The position numbers and the translations under genes were made by a program. From the NCBI GenBank assembly GCA_950022295.1, contig OX465601.1, forward strand, positions 171,619,501-171,683,500: a stretch of DNA of 64,000 nt. Reading direction: 5' to 3'. The stretch comes from Bromus sterilis. Its lineage: Eukaryota > Streptophyta > Magnoliopsida > Poales > Poaceae. The notes below the pieces were generated by a model. That model saw only the letters and a list, made by a program, of their open reading frames with translations, had not been told where the DNA came from and made no database searches. Positions 24,489 to 37,062 of this stretch are shown piece by piece. Position 1 is the first letter of the stretch. The number at the start of each line of letters is the position of its first letter.

Positions 24489-24980
24489 CTCACCCCTGTT
24501 TTCCTTTTGTGCTTTTACTGTTTTGCCTGATCGGCCGCTGCAGTGGAGTACTACCTCGACCCGAGCTCTGGACGATACTTCGTGGAGGTGCCCCCGGAGG
24601 ATGACGATGAGATCGACCTCGTTCAGTAGTTCCTACAGTTGGGCTTCGACGATCCATGGGTGGACTCTTTATGTGCAGCCCTCTCTAGGGAAATTTGGAT
24701 TTTGACAGTACTCGGTCGTGTTTGTCTTCCGCTTGTTGCATGATATCCTGTTGGGTCCATGGACCTCTGAGATGATGTAATAAATACCAGTGGCGATGTA
24801 TGCCCTGGACCCTATATATTTATGTCTTAGTTTAAAGTTCTTTGCTCATATACCTGTTGTCAAGAATCCGGCAGCGACATGAGTGCGAGTGTCGTGAGTC
24901 GGTGGCTCTTTATGCGCTACTAACTTGAGCGGGACGCGAAAGCGACTAACTCGAGTTAGCACCGCATCGGGGGCCTTACA

Positions 24981-26856
24981 CCGAGACACGTTCTTTCGCA
25001 TAGTTGAACCCATTTCGATGCATGACCTATCTTTTGTCACCGTGTTAAGCAAATGACAATGCTAGCAGATATAGGAGTTGAATGATGAGCATGTGGCCCC
25101 TACAACTGTTACTCCTTATTGCTTCTTAGTGATACAATGAGGTTACTTTGATTGTGAGTCGGATGGAATGTTCACAGTGTTTCTAATGTTAACGTGTTGG
25201 TGAATCCACCCTAAACAAATGTAAACGTTGAGAGGCTGTGTAGGAGTACACAGTGGGTTGTCCCGTTAAACACTGCCCTAGGCCCCGAGTTCCTGTTTTG
25301 TGATCCAAGACAAAGAGTATGACCACATGTAGGGTTTCTGGGAGCCCCGTTTGGCCTCTTTACTTACTCGATCCGGTCCAGGAGTCACAATATATTCGGG
25401 CTTTCCATTTGGCATGTGCATAGAAAAAGTATGAAGGAACGGTTGTATCATATAGATATGTGGGTGGACCTGTGAGGCAGTAAAACCATCTGCCAGAGGT
25501 GGCGCCTCGGTCCCTTGCATTGTCTGAGTCCGTTTCGTTGAACCGGCCGGACTCTCGAGCGGTGGCAAACTCAGATAGTCGACTCCTGGATTAGAGAAGG
25601 TGATGTGAGGGTAGTGCCTTGGTGTCCATCCACGTCCGACACCCTCTTGAAGGGTGACAAGTATGAGGCGATAAGTGATGACACGCATGTGAAGATGTAC
25701 ACCCCTTCAAGGTAATGAACTATTCGAATAGCCGTGTCCGCGGTTATGGACTACTTGGAGACCTCTACTTGATCATTAGACAACTTGAATGGATACTTCT
25801 AAAACATGAAAGATAAGTGTGAGTGCTATGGTGTGCTTCCTCGTGGGTAAGTCGAGGGAGTAACCATAGTGGTGTATTGGTTGGAGACTTGGTAGTGGAC
25901 TCGTGTATGCTTCTTACCTCTAGTATGGTACTCGTAGTTCAGGACTAGCCAAGTCAAAGATTACACTTCTGCATGTTGAACCCCACCTCCCTTTACCTTG
26001 AAACTTGAGCATGAGTAGTGTAGTTCTGATGTAAGTCTTGCTGAGTACGACTTTTTACTCACGTTTTCTTATTTATGTTTTTAGATGAGAACCCGGACCC
26101 CCAATGGAGTCACCGTCCTGAAGCTCGACGTTGAGCACTGTAGTATAGTTCCAGACAGCAGTATGGTCCCTCGTGGAAGGGCATGTTTGTTGAACAAGGC
26201 TTCTCTAAGCCATTTGTTAATCTTGTCTGTACTCAGAACTAATTTGCTTCCGTTGTATGATGTAATGTTGGTCACAACCATGTGATCTTTGTATGCTCTA
26301 TGTGTAAGTCAATAAAGAAATACTTTGTAGATTTATGTGATGATACCTGTTGTTCATACTAGACATGTGTGTTGTGTGTATGTTTATAACATGCATGTCT
26401 TAGTATGGGTTTTCGAGACCTTAGTTGTGATCTGGCAGTCGGTCTTTTATACACCAAGTGGCCCTTAGATGTGCGCAGCTTGGGGCATTGCGATGCGATT
26501 GCTCGTGACTCTATCACGTGCACACTTTGTTGTATGATCGAGCCCGCCCTAGACCCCGACTAAGTGATCGGGATGGAGTCTGTTTATGTAAGGGATATGA
26601 TTGAATCGATAACATGGTTGAGGCGACTTGTCTATGAGTATGGGATTTCACCACCCATAAGCACTAGACTTGTGAGCGAATGATGAGGACCCATCTCAGT
26701 TGATCATCCGTCCTTGATGGGATGCCCTCACGTTCGATGCTTTCCGAGAGTGTTTTGTGCTTGGCCTTGTCTTCTTAGACAAGTGGGTACGGATCTCAGC
26801 TGTCCATATGATTGCATCGTGACTGGAATTACATATGCAAACCCCGGGTGCCGACA
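24981..26856 (+). repeat. Element B 5' LTR, second piece
   Basis: Begins with the right copy of A's duplication (CCGAG, 24981-24985) and continues collinear with about 33850-35726 of B's 3' LTR, ending GGGTGCCGACA at 26856. It includes the conserved block (25697-25750) and the hairpin GAGTAC...ACTC (26043-26060). ORFs here such as 25278-25688 are shadows in non-coding LTR. Confidence 0.88.
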
Positions 26857-26860
26857 GACT

Positions 26861-26875
26861 TGGTATCAGAGCAGG
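26861..26875 (+). other. Primer binding site, element B
   Basis: TGGTATCAGAGCAGG, complementary to the 3' end of initiator methionine tRNA, lies four bases after the 5' LTR end (26856). It is identical to the PBS of element A. Confidence 0.9.
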
Positions 26876-27329
26876 ACTGTCTGTAGGATTATCAAGCCTT
26901 GGTCGAAGTCGAGTCTATCATTCTATAGTTATATAGTTACTCTGGGTATATAAAGGAAGAATGTAAGGCTTCTTTTTCTCCTTACCCTCATCGATCTGAG
27001 TTCTGAGTCACCCTTATCTTTTCTACGGGATGATAGGACTAGGCTCATCTATGTCTGACTAGAACATCTCGTTGATTGCTTCCTTGTAGCCATAGGACTG
27101 TTGTGGTCGTCCAGAGTCTCCGTGTTTTGAGTTCCTTGAAGAAGTTCTGTCAAAATTCTTCGAGGTTGTTTCATTTTCCATCCCGGTGTAGCCGTTATGC
27201 TGCCGGATTTATTTTGTGTTTCTTGTAATCATTGCCTTTGCATTATAATCTTTTTCGCCTTAATCATGTCCTTCTTGTCTTTGAGTCCATCACACAACCT
27301 GTTCTAATTGTTGATTTTTATCACACAGG

Positions 27330-29021
27330 ATGTCAGGTGGAACTCGTAGTGCTGTTCTTCGCAATCGAGACCGTGATCGGAATCGAAATGATGATGAACC
27401 TCCACCACCGCCTTCTGCGGCGGAAATTATGATGGAAGCCGAGTGGAATAGACGTGATTAAACACGCCTTCTGGAGCTCATCGAGCAGAATACCTCCCAT
27501 CATCGCAATGTGGTGGTCCGCATCCAGGACTTCATCCTCCTCAAGCCACCGGTATTCCGATGTTGTTCCGAGCCCCTTGAAGCTGATGATTGGCTCCGTT
27601 CCATCGAGCGTAAGCTTGATACGGCACATGTTGCTCCCAATGACCGAGTTATTTTTGCGGCATACTTTCTGGAAGGTGCTGCTCTTCAATGGTGGGAGAA
27701 CTATGTTGCAATGCAGCCTGATGGTCACGTAGTGACTTGGCAGGAGTTCCGTGATGCCTTTCGAGGGTACCACATTCTGGATGAGTTGATGGAGCGCAAG
27801 AAGGAAGAGTTCTGCAATCTGACCCAAGGAGAGATGTCTATTCACGAGTATGTGACGGAGTTCAACCGTCTTGCTCGTTATGCCTAAGATGAGATCACCA
27901 CCGAAGCCAGAAAGCAGGCAAGGTTCCGCAAGGGACTTAGCCCCATCCTTCGTCATGATCTCAACCTCCTTGAATTTTCCACCATTGAGGATTTAGTCAA
28001 CAGATCCTTCAGAGCTGAGCATGGCAATGAAGTTTTTGAAGAGTCTCGCAAGCATGCTCGTGAGATTGCTTCTTCTTCCAGTTCAGCCCCTCAGAAACGC
28101 CAAATTTGGATTCCAACCTGTGCCATACCTCAAAACCTTCTTCAGAGGCCACCATCCAATATGTGCCATCCACCTCAACACATTGTTCCTCCTCGGAATG
28201 ATGGTGTGCAACCAAGTAATCCCACTCCCAGAAATTCAAACAGGGTATGTTTCACGTGTGGTATGACAGGCCATTACTTCCGACAGTGCCCTCAAGTGTT
28301 GGTGGAACCACGTCGTCCTAGCCTTAAGCCTTCAAAGAAGTCAACCACCAAAACACTTCCAGCCAAGCTTCCAGTCACAAGTAGTGGATATGTGAACCAA
28401 ATCTCAGTTGAGGACACCACTACTACCTCTGACGTCATTCTTGGTATACTTCGAGTCAATCATGTTCCCGCCTCCGTTCTTTTCGATCCAGGAGCATCTC
28501 CTTCATTCATGTCAGAGAGTTATGCACTTCGACATGAGTTCCCCTTTAAAGAAATGTTTTCTCCAATGATAATTCAAACTCCTGGTTCCAAATGGCAAAC
28601 TAATAGAGTAAGCCATGGCAATCAAATTACAATTGAGGGTTTAGTATTCCTTGCCTATCTTATAGCCCTCAAGTCTTCGGACATTGATGTCATCCTTGGC
28701 ATGGATTGATTATCAAGACAGAATGCCGTCGTTGATTGTAAAGCCAAGTTAGTTAAACTCACCCATCCTTCAGACCAGACCATTGACTACACATCACCCA
28801 GCTCTAGAATCCAGATGCATACTTTGAATGTGCTTCCCCTTCCTGATCTTGAAGGTATTCCGGTGGTTCGTGACTTCCCGAATGTCTTTCCCGAAGAGCT
28901 GTCGGGTATGCCACCCGACAGATGTGTAGAGTTCATAGTGGATCTTATACCAGGCACATCCCCAATTTCTAGACGTCCATATAGAATGGCCCCACATGAG
29001 TTAGCTGAGCTAAAAACCTAA
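27330..29021 (+). pseudogene. Element B gag-protease, one frame with nonsense codons
   Basis: From the ATG at 27330 (MSGGTRSAV...) a single frame runs to 29021, broken only by stops at 27459, 27885, 28707 and 29019. Gag shows the capsid-like WWENYVAMQPDG and ELMERKKEEFCNL regions and a zinc knuckle CFTCGMTGHYFRQC (about 28249-28290). The protease motif reads FDPGASPSF, where the expected second catalytic-site residue S of DSGA is P. VILGMD is followed by TGA, which replaces a TGG codon. Several stops are single C-to-T or G-to-A steps from the residue expected in the family, as is typical of methylated DNA decaying. The start was chosen because it follows the leader and gives a normal basic Gag N-terminus. 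Confidence 0.82.
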
Positions 29022-30362
29022 CTTGATGCTTCGTTGGCAAAAGGCTTCATCCGCCCTAGCTCATCGCCATGGGGTTGACCCGTTCTGTTCGTAATGAAGA
29101 AAGATGCAATAGAAAGGATGTGCGTAGACTATCGCCCGCTAAACCTAGCGATGATAAAGAACAAGTACCCACTGCCCAGGATCAATGATCTTTATGATCA
29201 ACTTGCTGGATACTCTGTCTTCTCCAAGATGGATTTGAGATTAGGCTACCAACAAATCAAAATCTGAAACGAGGATTCCAAAAACGGCTTTCACTACTCG
29301 ATATGGTCTTTACGAGTACACCGTCATGTCCTTCGGATTAACCAACGCCCCCGCCACATTCTCGCGCTTGATTAATTCGATCTTCATGGAGTACCTAGAT
29401 AAATTTGTTGTGGTTTTTCTTGATGACATTCTCGTCTACTCGAAGAACGAAGAAGAGCACGCAGAACATCTTAGGTTGGTATTGATGAAACTTCGAGAGC
29501 ATCGCCTTTATGCCAAGTTCTCTAAGTGCGAATTTTGGCTACCAGAAGTGACCTACTTAGGCCATGTGATTTCTGCAAACGGCATTGCTTTCAATCCCGA
29601 GAGAGTTCAGGCCGTCCTTGACTGGACTCCACATGAATCGGTTAAGCAAGTTAGGAGTTTCCTTGGCTTAGCACGCTATTGCCACCGCTTCGTCGAGAAC
29701 TTTTCTAAAGTTGCAAAGCCTCTAATTGAACTCCTAAAAAAAGATAAGAAATTCGAATGGAGCCCCAAGTGCGAGGAAAGCTTTCAAGAGCTAAAAAGAA
29801 GATTGACTTCTGCCCCCGTACTTGCACCTCAGACACCAAAAGGGATTTCGATATCTACTGTGATGCTTCACGGCAAGGGTTAGGATGCATACTTATGCAA
29901 GATCGACATGTGATAGCATATGCTTCATGGCAACTGCGTCCACATGAAGAAAATTATCCTACCCATGATCTTGAACTCGCTGCCGTAGTTCATGCCCTGA
30001 AGACATGGCGACATTACCTCCTTGGTAATCACTGCCAGATCTATTCTAATCACCAAAGCCTCAGATACATATTCACCCAGCCAGATCTTAATCTCGGGCA
30101 AAGACGCTGGATAGAGTTGATAAAATATTACGACGTAGGAATCTCACACACCCTAGGAAAAGCCAATGTCATGGCTAATGCACTAAGTCGTAAGTCTTAT
30201 TGTAACGACCTCATGTTACAACAGTATCAACCACTTCTTCATGAGGAATTTCGCAAGCTCAATATTGAGATAGTCCCTCATGGCTTCCTTTCTACCTTGG
30301 TGGTGAAACCAACCCTTGAGGATCAAATCATAGCTGCCAAGAAACAAGATAGTGGTATTTGA
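29022..30362 (+). pseudogene. Element B reverse transcriptase and RNase H (stops and frameshifts)
   Basis: RT is recognisable from AKGFIRPSSSPWG through IKNKYPLPRINDLYDQL and FSKMDLRLGYQQIK. There are stops near 29078 and 29266, then a frameshift near 29275. The second part (29326-29883) has the catalytic motif FLDD at about 29416-29427, in place of YLDD. Another frameshift near 29845 leads into RNase H (DIYCDASRQGLGCILMQ ... NHQSLRYIFTQ). A TGA at 30360-30362 ends this part. The expected D in the TDH-type RNase H motif reads SNH here, another sign of decay. Confidence 0.82.
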
Positions 30363-31808
30363 GAGATCAAGGAGAACATTGTTAGCAGAGTTGCTAAATG
30401 TTTCTCTGAAGATGATCAAGCAACGATATTCTTTGAAAACCGTTTAGTATTCCCTGAGTATGAAGACTTAAGGCAGCTGATCCTGAAGGAAGCTCATGAC
30501 ACACCCCCCTCAATTCATCCCGACAGCACAAAAATGTACCGAGATCTACGCCATAGATTTTGGTGGACCTGGATGAAGAGAGACATTTCACAATTTGTTG
30601 CTGAATGTGATGTTTGTCGCCGCATTAAGGGAGAACACCAAAGACCTGCTGGTACTCTTCAACCATTTTCTATTCCCGAGTGGAAATGGGACAAAGTCGG
30701 TATGGACTTCATCACCGGCTTTCCAAAAACCCAGAAAGGAAATGATGCCATCTTCGTTGTCATTGACCGACTTTCAAAAGTTGCTCATTTCCTTCCAGTT
30801 CGCGAGTCGATAACTGCTAGTCAGTTAGAGGACTTGTACGTATCTAGAATTGTGTCTCTTCACGGTGTTCCTTTGGAAATCAATTCTGATCACGGTAGCC
30901 TTTTCACCTCTAGATTCTGGGAAAGTTTTAAAAATGATATGGGAACTCATCTCTCCTTTAGTACAGCTTTCCATCCTCAGTCTAGCGGTCAATTTGAAAG
31001 GGTTAATCAAATCCTCGAAGACATGCTCAGAGCTTGTGTTATATCTTTTGGAAAGAATTGGGAGAAATCTCTTCCATTCGCCGAATTTTCTTATAACAAC
31101 AGTTTTCAATCTAGTCTGAACATGGCTCCTTTTGAATTCCTCTATGGCCGACGATGTCGAACACCCCTAAACTGGTCAGAAACCGGTGAAAGACAACTCT
31201 TTGGACCAGATATGATCAAGGAAGCAGAAGAGCAAGTTCGCATTGTTCGTGATCGATTGAAAGCCGCCCAATCTCGTCACAAAAGCTATTATGATCGTCA
31301 TCATAGGGAAGAGAGCTACAATATTGATGAGAAGGCTTACCTTCGGGTTACTCCTCTGAAGGGAACCCAACGATTTGGTATCAAAGGCAAGTTGGCCCCA
31401 TGTTACATCAAACCCTTCCGCATTCTCGCTAAACATGGAGAAGTTGCCTACCAACTTGAACTACCTCCGCACCTTTCCTGAGTACATGATGTATTCCATG
31501 TGTCACAACTCAGGCATTGCTTCAAGGACCCCATCCGCGAAGTCGACCATGAAACGCTTGATCTCCAAGATGACCTTTCTTATCGAGAGTACCCTGTTCG
31601 TATTCTTGATTCAGCAGAGCGTGTCACTCGTCGTCAGAAGATCAAGTTCCTCAAAATGCAATGGTCACATCACTCCGAGAAAGAAGCAAAATGGGAAAGA
31701 GAAGACCGCCTCCGTGCCGAGTACCCCACCTTCCTCCCGACGACTTCTAAATATCGGGACGAGATTCTTTTGTGTGGGGGCGAGTTGTCGCAACCCCAAC
31801 TTGGGTAA
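30363..31808 (+). pseudogene. Element B integrase and chromodomain-like tail
   Basis: The frame continues in phase from the TGA at 30360. The HHCC region ends ECDVCRRIKGEH. The DDE triad is complete: D in MDFITGF, D in NSDHGSLF and E in GQFERVNQ. A stop at 31479-31481 interrupts the frame, which then continues through VHDVFHVSQLRHCF. The tail (PVRILDSAERVTRRQ ... WEREDRLRAEYPTF) is chromodomain-like, parallel to element A's. The frame runs about 22 bases into the 3' LTR before TAA at 31806. The purine tract GTGTGGGGGCGAG before 31786 is the PPT. Confidence 0.85.
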
Positions 31809-34800
31809 GTGCTAGGGTTTGATTGTGCCCTTTGCATCATGCAAAAATTCAAATGAAATTCAAAAATGCGAAAAGCAGAAATCCCTAAGAAATTAATTCA
31901 AATGGCCAGATAAAAATTTCCTTTAAAAATCCTTTTGAATATTTGTAAAAATTCTAAAAATGTGCATGACCAAGTTCCATGTGTTGTGGGACCCACTCAA
32001 TGCCCATGGAATTTTACAAAAATCCAAACTGGGCTAGGAAATTAAATTAAACTCCAATTTGAGTTGAAATTCAAATTGTTTGAATTTCAAAAGTCACCAA
32101 AACTTGTGAGTCGCTAGTGGCATGACACCTAAGCCCACATAAAAGTTTTGGGGATTTTTAAAAATGCTTTGGTATTTTATTTATCAAAGCCAAACAAATG
32201 GCAGAAGAATAAATAGAAAAGGGAACAGAAACCTTACCTGGCCCAACTTACCTCCCCTGGCATTTTTGGCCCAGCCCAGCCCGCCTAGTGTTGTCGTCTT
32301 CTTCCCCTCCCCCCGAAGCTGCTCGCTGTCGAGCAGAGAGCGCGCAGCCGGCGCCACCGCGACGCGTTGCGTCTTCCTGGCTATCTAGGCCTCCTCCTCT
32401 CGCCAAGGACACACCACGCGCATACCGCACCGTTTCCCTCTCTCTCTGGACCCTTTCCCCCGCGCCATCGCCGGAATTGCTAGGTTCCCCGAGAGATCGC
32501 AGGAGCGCGATCAAGAACGGGCGCGGCCACCGAGCGCCATAGGCCACTGGACCGTGTCCATCGAGCGCAGCCAGGACGACTTCGTCATCGAGCAGAGTGT
32601 GGCCAGCCTCCCCGCCCCGTAGACGACGGGATTGTCGCCAAGTCGCTGCCAGAGCCGCAAGCTAGCCGTCGTCGATTCGCTGGTTGCAGAGCCTCCCCGA
32701 CGTTGCCATGGGCGCCGTTGAGTTCCCTGTACTCCGGTGAGTTTTTTCCCCCAAACCACGTGTCTCCCCTCGCCTCCTAGCTGTGGCTTCCATGAGAGCC
32801 GACGAGGATCACCGCCAAGTTCGTTGTCGAGCTCATTGCTCTGCTTCCCCGCCCGAGGCTTGATGTCCACGGTGCTCCTGGAGCCTCCAGGTTGCCACTC
32901 GTGCGTCGCAAGCCCAAGCTCTCGCCCAGCATCGCAACCTCGCCACAAACCGAACTCCGGCCGCTGCCAAAAGCTGAAGCCGACGACGAAGAAGGCCTCC
33001 CCGACGAAGCTACTTTGACCTGGGAGATGCGCGCGTCCAAGAGGCGCATTTTGGTGGTCGCGGCGAGGCGAATGATGCCCGGAATCGCCAGCCCAGTGGG
33101 AGCCCCCGTGAGATTTGGTCGCCGATTGGCAAAACTCGGGCGAGCCACGTGGCCTGTTAATTAGAGGATTAAACCCCCTGTTAATTGACCCCTAGGTCAA
33201 TGACAGGTGGGCCCCTGGCCCCCCTAACCCTCTCTGTTATTTTTAAACAGAGGGATTAACCCCCTGTGTCATTGAATGGTGGGGCCCCCTAGTCAGTTTG
33301 ACTGGTCAGCCCCCCTGCTGACGCAATAATCCAAATAAAGATTAAATTTAATCTAGAAAATTACAGAAATTGCTTTAAACTTCAATAATTCATAAAATAT
33401 TCATTTTAACTCCAAATTAAAAAATAATATATGAAAAATTATCAGAAAAATACAAGGATTATGAATATGCAACTTGTTTCTATGTTTGACCATTTTAAAA
33501 TGGGTGAACAGTGACAAAGGTGCATATGGCATAATTTGAAATTGAATTTGGAGTTTGAATTTGCAATTCAATTGCAATACACTTCAATTAAGATGAATTT
33601 GCCACAAACCAGTAGCATTTACATCATGTGATAACATATCTTGTGCTTGTGCATTCTATTTCAATGTTGCCCCCCCTCTTGTTAATGATTGCTTTCGGTA
33701 ACAGACGTTCCGAGACGGTGATCACCCCCGAAGAAGAAGAAGATCGGTAAACCCGTGTATCGTCAAGCAAGGCAAGCAAACCCCATTGATCATGTCTATA
33801 AAATCCCACTTCCCTCTCAGTCTCGCTTATGCATATTTATGAGAACACAGAGACACGTTCTTTCGCATAGTTGAACCCATTCCAATGCATGACCTATCAT
33901 TTTGTCACCGTATTAAGAAAACCACAATCCTAGCAGATATAGGAGTTGAATGATGAGCATGTGTACCCTACAACTGTTACTGCTTATTGCTTCTTAGTGA
34001 TACAATGAGGTTACTTTGATTGTGAGTCGGGATGGAATGTTCACAGTGTTGCTAATGTTAACGGGTTGGTGAATCCACAGGGTTGCAAAGGTGAACGATG
34101 AGAGGCGGTGTAGGAGTACACGGTGGGTCGTCTCATTGAACACTGCCCTAGGACCTGAGTAACTGTTTTGTGATCCAAGACAAAGAGTATGACCACATAT
34201 AGGGTTTATGGGAGCCCCGTTTGGCCTCTTTACTTACCCGATCCGGTCCAGGAGTCACAATAGATTCAGGCTTTCCATTTGGCATGTGCATAAAAATGTA
34301 TGAAGGAACGGTTGCATCATATAGATATGTGAGTGGACCTGTGAGGCAGTCAAACCATATGCCAGAGGTGGCGTCTCGGTCCCTTGCATTGTCTGAGTCC
34401 GTTTCGTTGAACCGGCCGGACTCTCGAGCGGTGGCAAACTCAGATAGTCGACTCCTGGATTAGAGAAGGTGATGTGAGGGTACTCCCTTGGTGTCCATGC
34501 ACGTCCGACACCCGCTTGAAGGGTGACAAGTATGAGGCGATAAGTGATGACACGCGTGTGAAGATGTACACCCCTGCAGGGTAATGAACTATTCGAATAG
34601 CCGTGTCCACGATTATGGACTACTTGGAGATCTCTACTTGATCATTAGACAACTTAAATGGATACTTCTAAAACACGCAAGATAAGTGTGAGTGCTATGG
34701 CGTGCTTCCTCATGGGTAAGTCGAGGGAGTAACCATAGTGGTCTATTGGTTGGAGACTTGGTAGTGGACTCGTGTACGCTTCTTTTATCAAGTCTGGTAC

Positions 34801-35726
34801 TCGTAGTTCAGGACTAGCCAAGTCAAAGCTGGCACTTCTGCATGTTGAACCCCACCTCCCTTTACCTTGAAATTTGAGCATGAGTAGTGTAGTTCTGATG
34901 TAAGTCTTTCTCAGTACGACTTTGTACTCATGTTTGCTTATTTATGTTTTTAGATGAGAACCCGGACCCCCGATGGAGTCACCGACCTGAAGCTCGACGT
35001 TGACCACTGTACTATAGTTCCAGACAACAGTCTGGTCCCTCGTGGAAGGGCATGTTCGTTGAACAAGGCTTCTCTAAGCCATTTGTTAATCTTGTCTATA
35101 CTCAGACCTAATTTTCTTCCGTTGTATGATGTAATGTTGATCACAGCCATGTGATCTTTGTATGCTCTATGTGTAAGTCAATAAAGAAGTACTTTGTAGA
35201 GTTATGTGATGATATCTGCTGTTCATACTAGACATGTGTGCTGCTTGTATGTTTATAACATGCATGTCTTAGTATGGGTTTTCGAGACCTTAGCTGTGAT
35301 CTGGCTGGCGGTCTTTTATACACCAAGTGGCCCTTAGATGTGCGCAGCTTGGGGCATTGCGATGCGATTGCTCGTGACTCTGTCACGTGCACACTTTGTT
35401 GTATGATCGAGCCCGCCCTAGACCCCGACTAAGTGGTCGGGCTGGAGTCTGTTTATGTAAGGGTTATGATTCAATCGATAACATGGTTGAGGCGACTTGT
35501 CTATAAGTATGGGATTTCACCACCCATAAGCACTAGACTTGTGAGCGAATGATGAGGACCCATCTCAGTTGATCATCCGCCCTGGATGGGATGCCCCTCA
35601 CATTCGATGCTTTCCGAGAGTGTTCCGTGCTTGGCCTTGTCTGCTTAGACAAGTGGGTACGGCTCTCGACTCTCCATATGATTGCATCATGACTGGAATT
35701 ACATATGCAAACCCCGGGTCCCGACA
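31786..35726 (+). repeat. Element B 3' LTR, complete (~3.9 kb)
   Basis: Starts TGTCGCAACCCC after the PPT and ends GGGTCCCGACA. This is the only full-length forward copy of family B's LTR here and the reference for the split 5' LTR and the inverted solo LTR. It has a GC-rich leader (about 32250-33150), the conserved block (34566-34620) and a hairpin (34912-34929). ORFs at 32511-33164 on both strands overlap each other and are not supported as genes. Confidence 0.9.
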
Positions 35727-37062
35727 ATACCTACCTATCAAGGCATTTCCATAGCCTTTTCGAGATACATTGACATGCAACATCCATCTTCTCATGACTT
35801 GATCTTCATTGTCATACATGCTTTTGCTTGATCATAGAGCCGCATGCTAGTTGGGCCTTGCCCTTATAATTGCTACTTGACGCGCTAGTATCATTGCATA
35901 TCCTGCTACACTGGCAGAGGCATACATTTGCATACATCATGGTAGTTTTTCAGTTTTCTTTATGTTGAGTACTTCTTGTATAGTGTGTGATCTTCTATAT
36001 TCCTTGTAAAATGTAAAGTGTTGCCCTTAAAGTGAGTAAAAGATCCAAAAGAGGACACAAATAAAAGATCCCAAAAGAGGAAAAATGAGAGATAAATAGA
36101 AAGATCCAATGAGGCCACAAAAATACAAAAACATAGAAAAAAAGAGAGAAAAAAGAAATAAACATAGAGAAGGGGGCAACACTACTATTCCTTTTTGAAA
36201 GATCCACACCCGTACTCCTTATAGTATTTGTACTCCATAGATATTTTCATATCATTCATGCATATACTATGTGGGGATCCTTTAACTATAGAACTTGGCT
36301 TGTATATTCCAATGATGAGCCTCTTCAAATGACCTCTAGGTCTTCGTGAGAAAGCAAGTTGGATGCACCCCCAATAGTTCCATTGGAGAGCTTACGATAG
36401 CTCATATGTGCATCCGTTGCATGGAAATCCCTACTCCTCCATCATATCTATCATTTGGGTTTCTCTCGCCTATGATTGAACTCATCGATGTGAGCCTTTC
36501 ACACACCTTTTTGTCTTCCTTCCCCATCATTATTATTTTTGCCATTTAAGTGCCAACTATCTTGCTTGCGCTCAATCATTGCATGAGTGCTCAAAGCCGA
36601 AAGGGAGAGGATCAGTTTGAGTTGTGTCTGGTTAGTGGTCTGGGACGAGTCATAATAAGATTCCAAAGGAGACCAAGTGTGAAGTTTAGTAGATTGAGTT
36701 CTCAAGTAAACTATATAGTAACTTTATGCTCTAAACGCATCTCCCACTTCTTGCACGCAAACACCATTTGGAGACATTCGAATCAGGAACAACAAGAGCT
36801 CTTGCAACTTTATGTGCTTATGTTGTTAGTTTCAATACTAGATATAGACTCTTGGTTTTTATTGACTTGAATTGAATTGCATATGTTTATTGTTGTTCTT
36901 TAAAGTTCTTATATGTTGGTAGAATGTCACCACAGAAATTATCTTTGTTATGATTTACCTACTCGCGGACGAGTAGGAATTAAGCTTGGGGATGTTGATA
37001 CTTCCCAAACGTATATATAATTTTTTATTGTTCCATGCTTATATGGGTGATATTTCTATGTC
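35727..37062 (+). mobile_element. Element D: 3' end of an Athila-like element and start of its 3' LTR
   Basis: 35727-36995 is non-coding sequence close to 59195-60003. It shares ACCTACCTA..AAGGCATTTCC, the A-rich block of AAAGATCC repeats and the CATTGATGTGAGCC region. It ends in a PPT-like AAGCTTGGGGATGT, and an LTR begins TGATACTTCCCAAACG at 36996. The LTR stops after about 65 bases, where C-family sequence begins; the exact junction near 37063 is uncertain. Element B is inserted at its left edge (duplication ATACC). The rest of D would lie left of this window. Confidence 0.65.

Larger units (their letters stand above)
1247..24980 (+). mobile_element. Element A: Gypsy chromovirus with ~4.2 kb LTRs
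   Basis: Both ends are TG...CA (TGTAACAACC at 1247; GGGGGCCTTACA ending at 24980). The 5-bp duplication CCGAG flanks the whole unit (1242-1246 and 24981-24985), so this is one insertion event into B's 5' LTR. Order: 5' LTR, tRNA-iMet-type PBS, gag with zinc knuckle, aspartic protease, RT with YLDD, RNase H, integrase, C-terminal chromodomain-like segment, 3' LTR. Three later insertions lie inside it. Long LTRs plus a chromodomain fit the Tekay/Del group of chromoviruses; that placement is an inference from architecture. The element is dead: gag is frameshifted, pol has several stops and integrase is interrupted. Confidence 0.9.
14660..24980 (+). repeat. Element A 3' LTR, split by X and by a Cassandra-type LTR
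   Basis: Starts TGTAACAGCCC after a G-rich stretch ending GGTGCGGGAGTGC and ends GCCTTACA. Without the X insertion and its duplication it is about 4.9 kb. It contains 395 bp (about 14750-15144) missing from the 5' LTR, the 34-bp palindrome at 16579-16612, and a block at about 16937-17007 whose sequence differs completely from the 5' LTR. Elsewhere the two LTRs differ by a few percent on inspection, with 3480-3720 and 17306-17570 almost identical. Confidence 0.88.
704..35726 (+). mobile_element. Element B: Gypsy chromovirus-like LTR retrotransposon, split by C and A
   Basis: B has a 5' LTR in two visible pieces (704-1246 and 24981-26856), a PBS at 26861, gag-pro-RT-RNaseH-integrase remnants at 27330-31808 and a complete 3' LTR at 31786-35726. 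The 5' LTR pieces match 33309 to about 33848 and about 33850-35726 of the 3' LTR. The 3' LTR ends CCCGACA at 35726 and is followed by ATACC, the likely target duplication; its partner lies left of the window. The host sequence on the right is the Athila-like element D. B's own reading frames are heavily damaged, mainly by nonsense codons. The leader 26876-27329 shows no ORF of note. Confidence 0.85.

Noticed and set aside
32248..33164. ORFs of 84-145 codons on both strands
   Set aside because: They fall in the GC-rich leader of B's 3' LTR and overlap each other.
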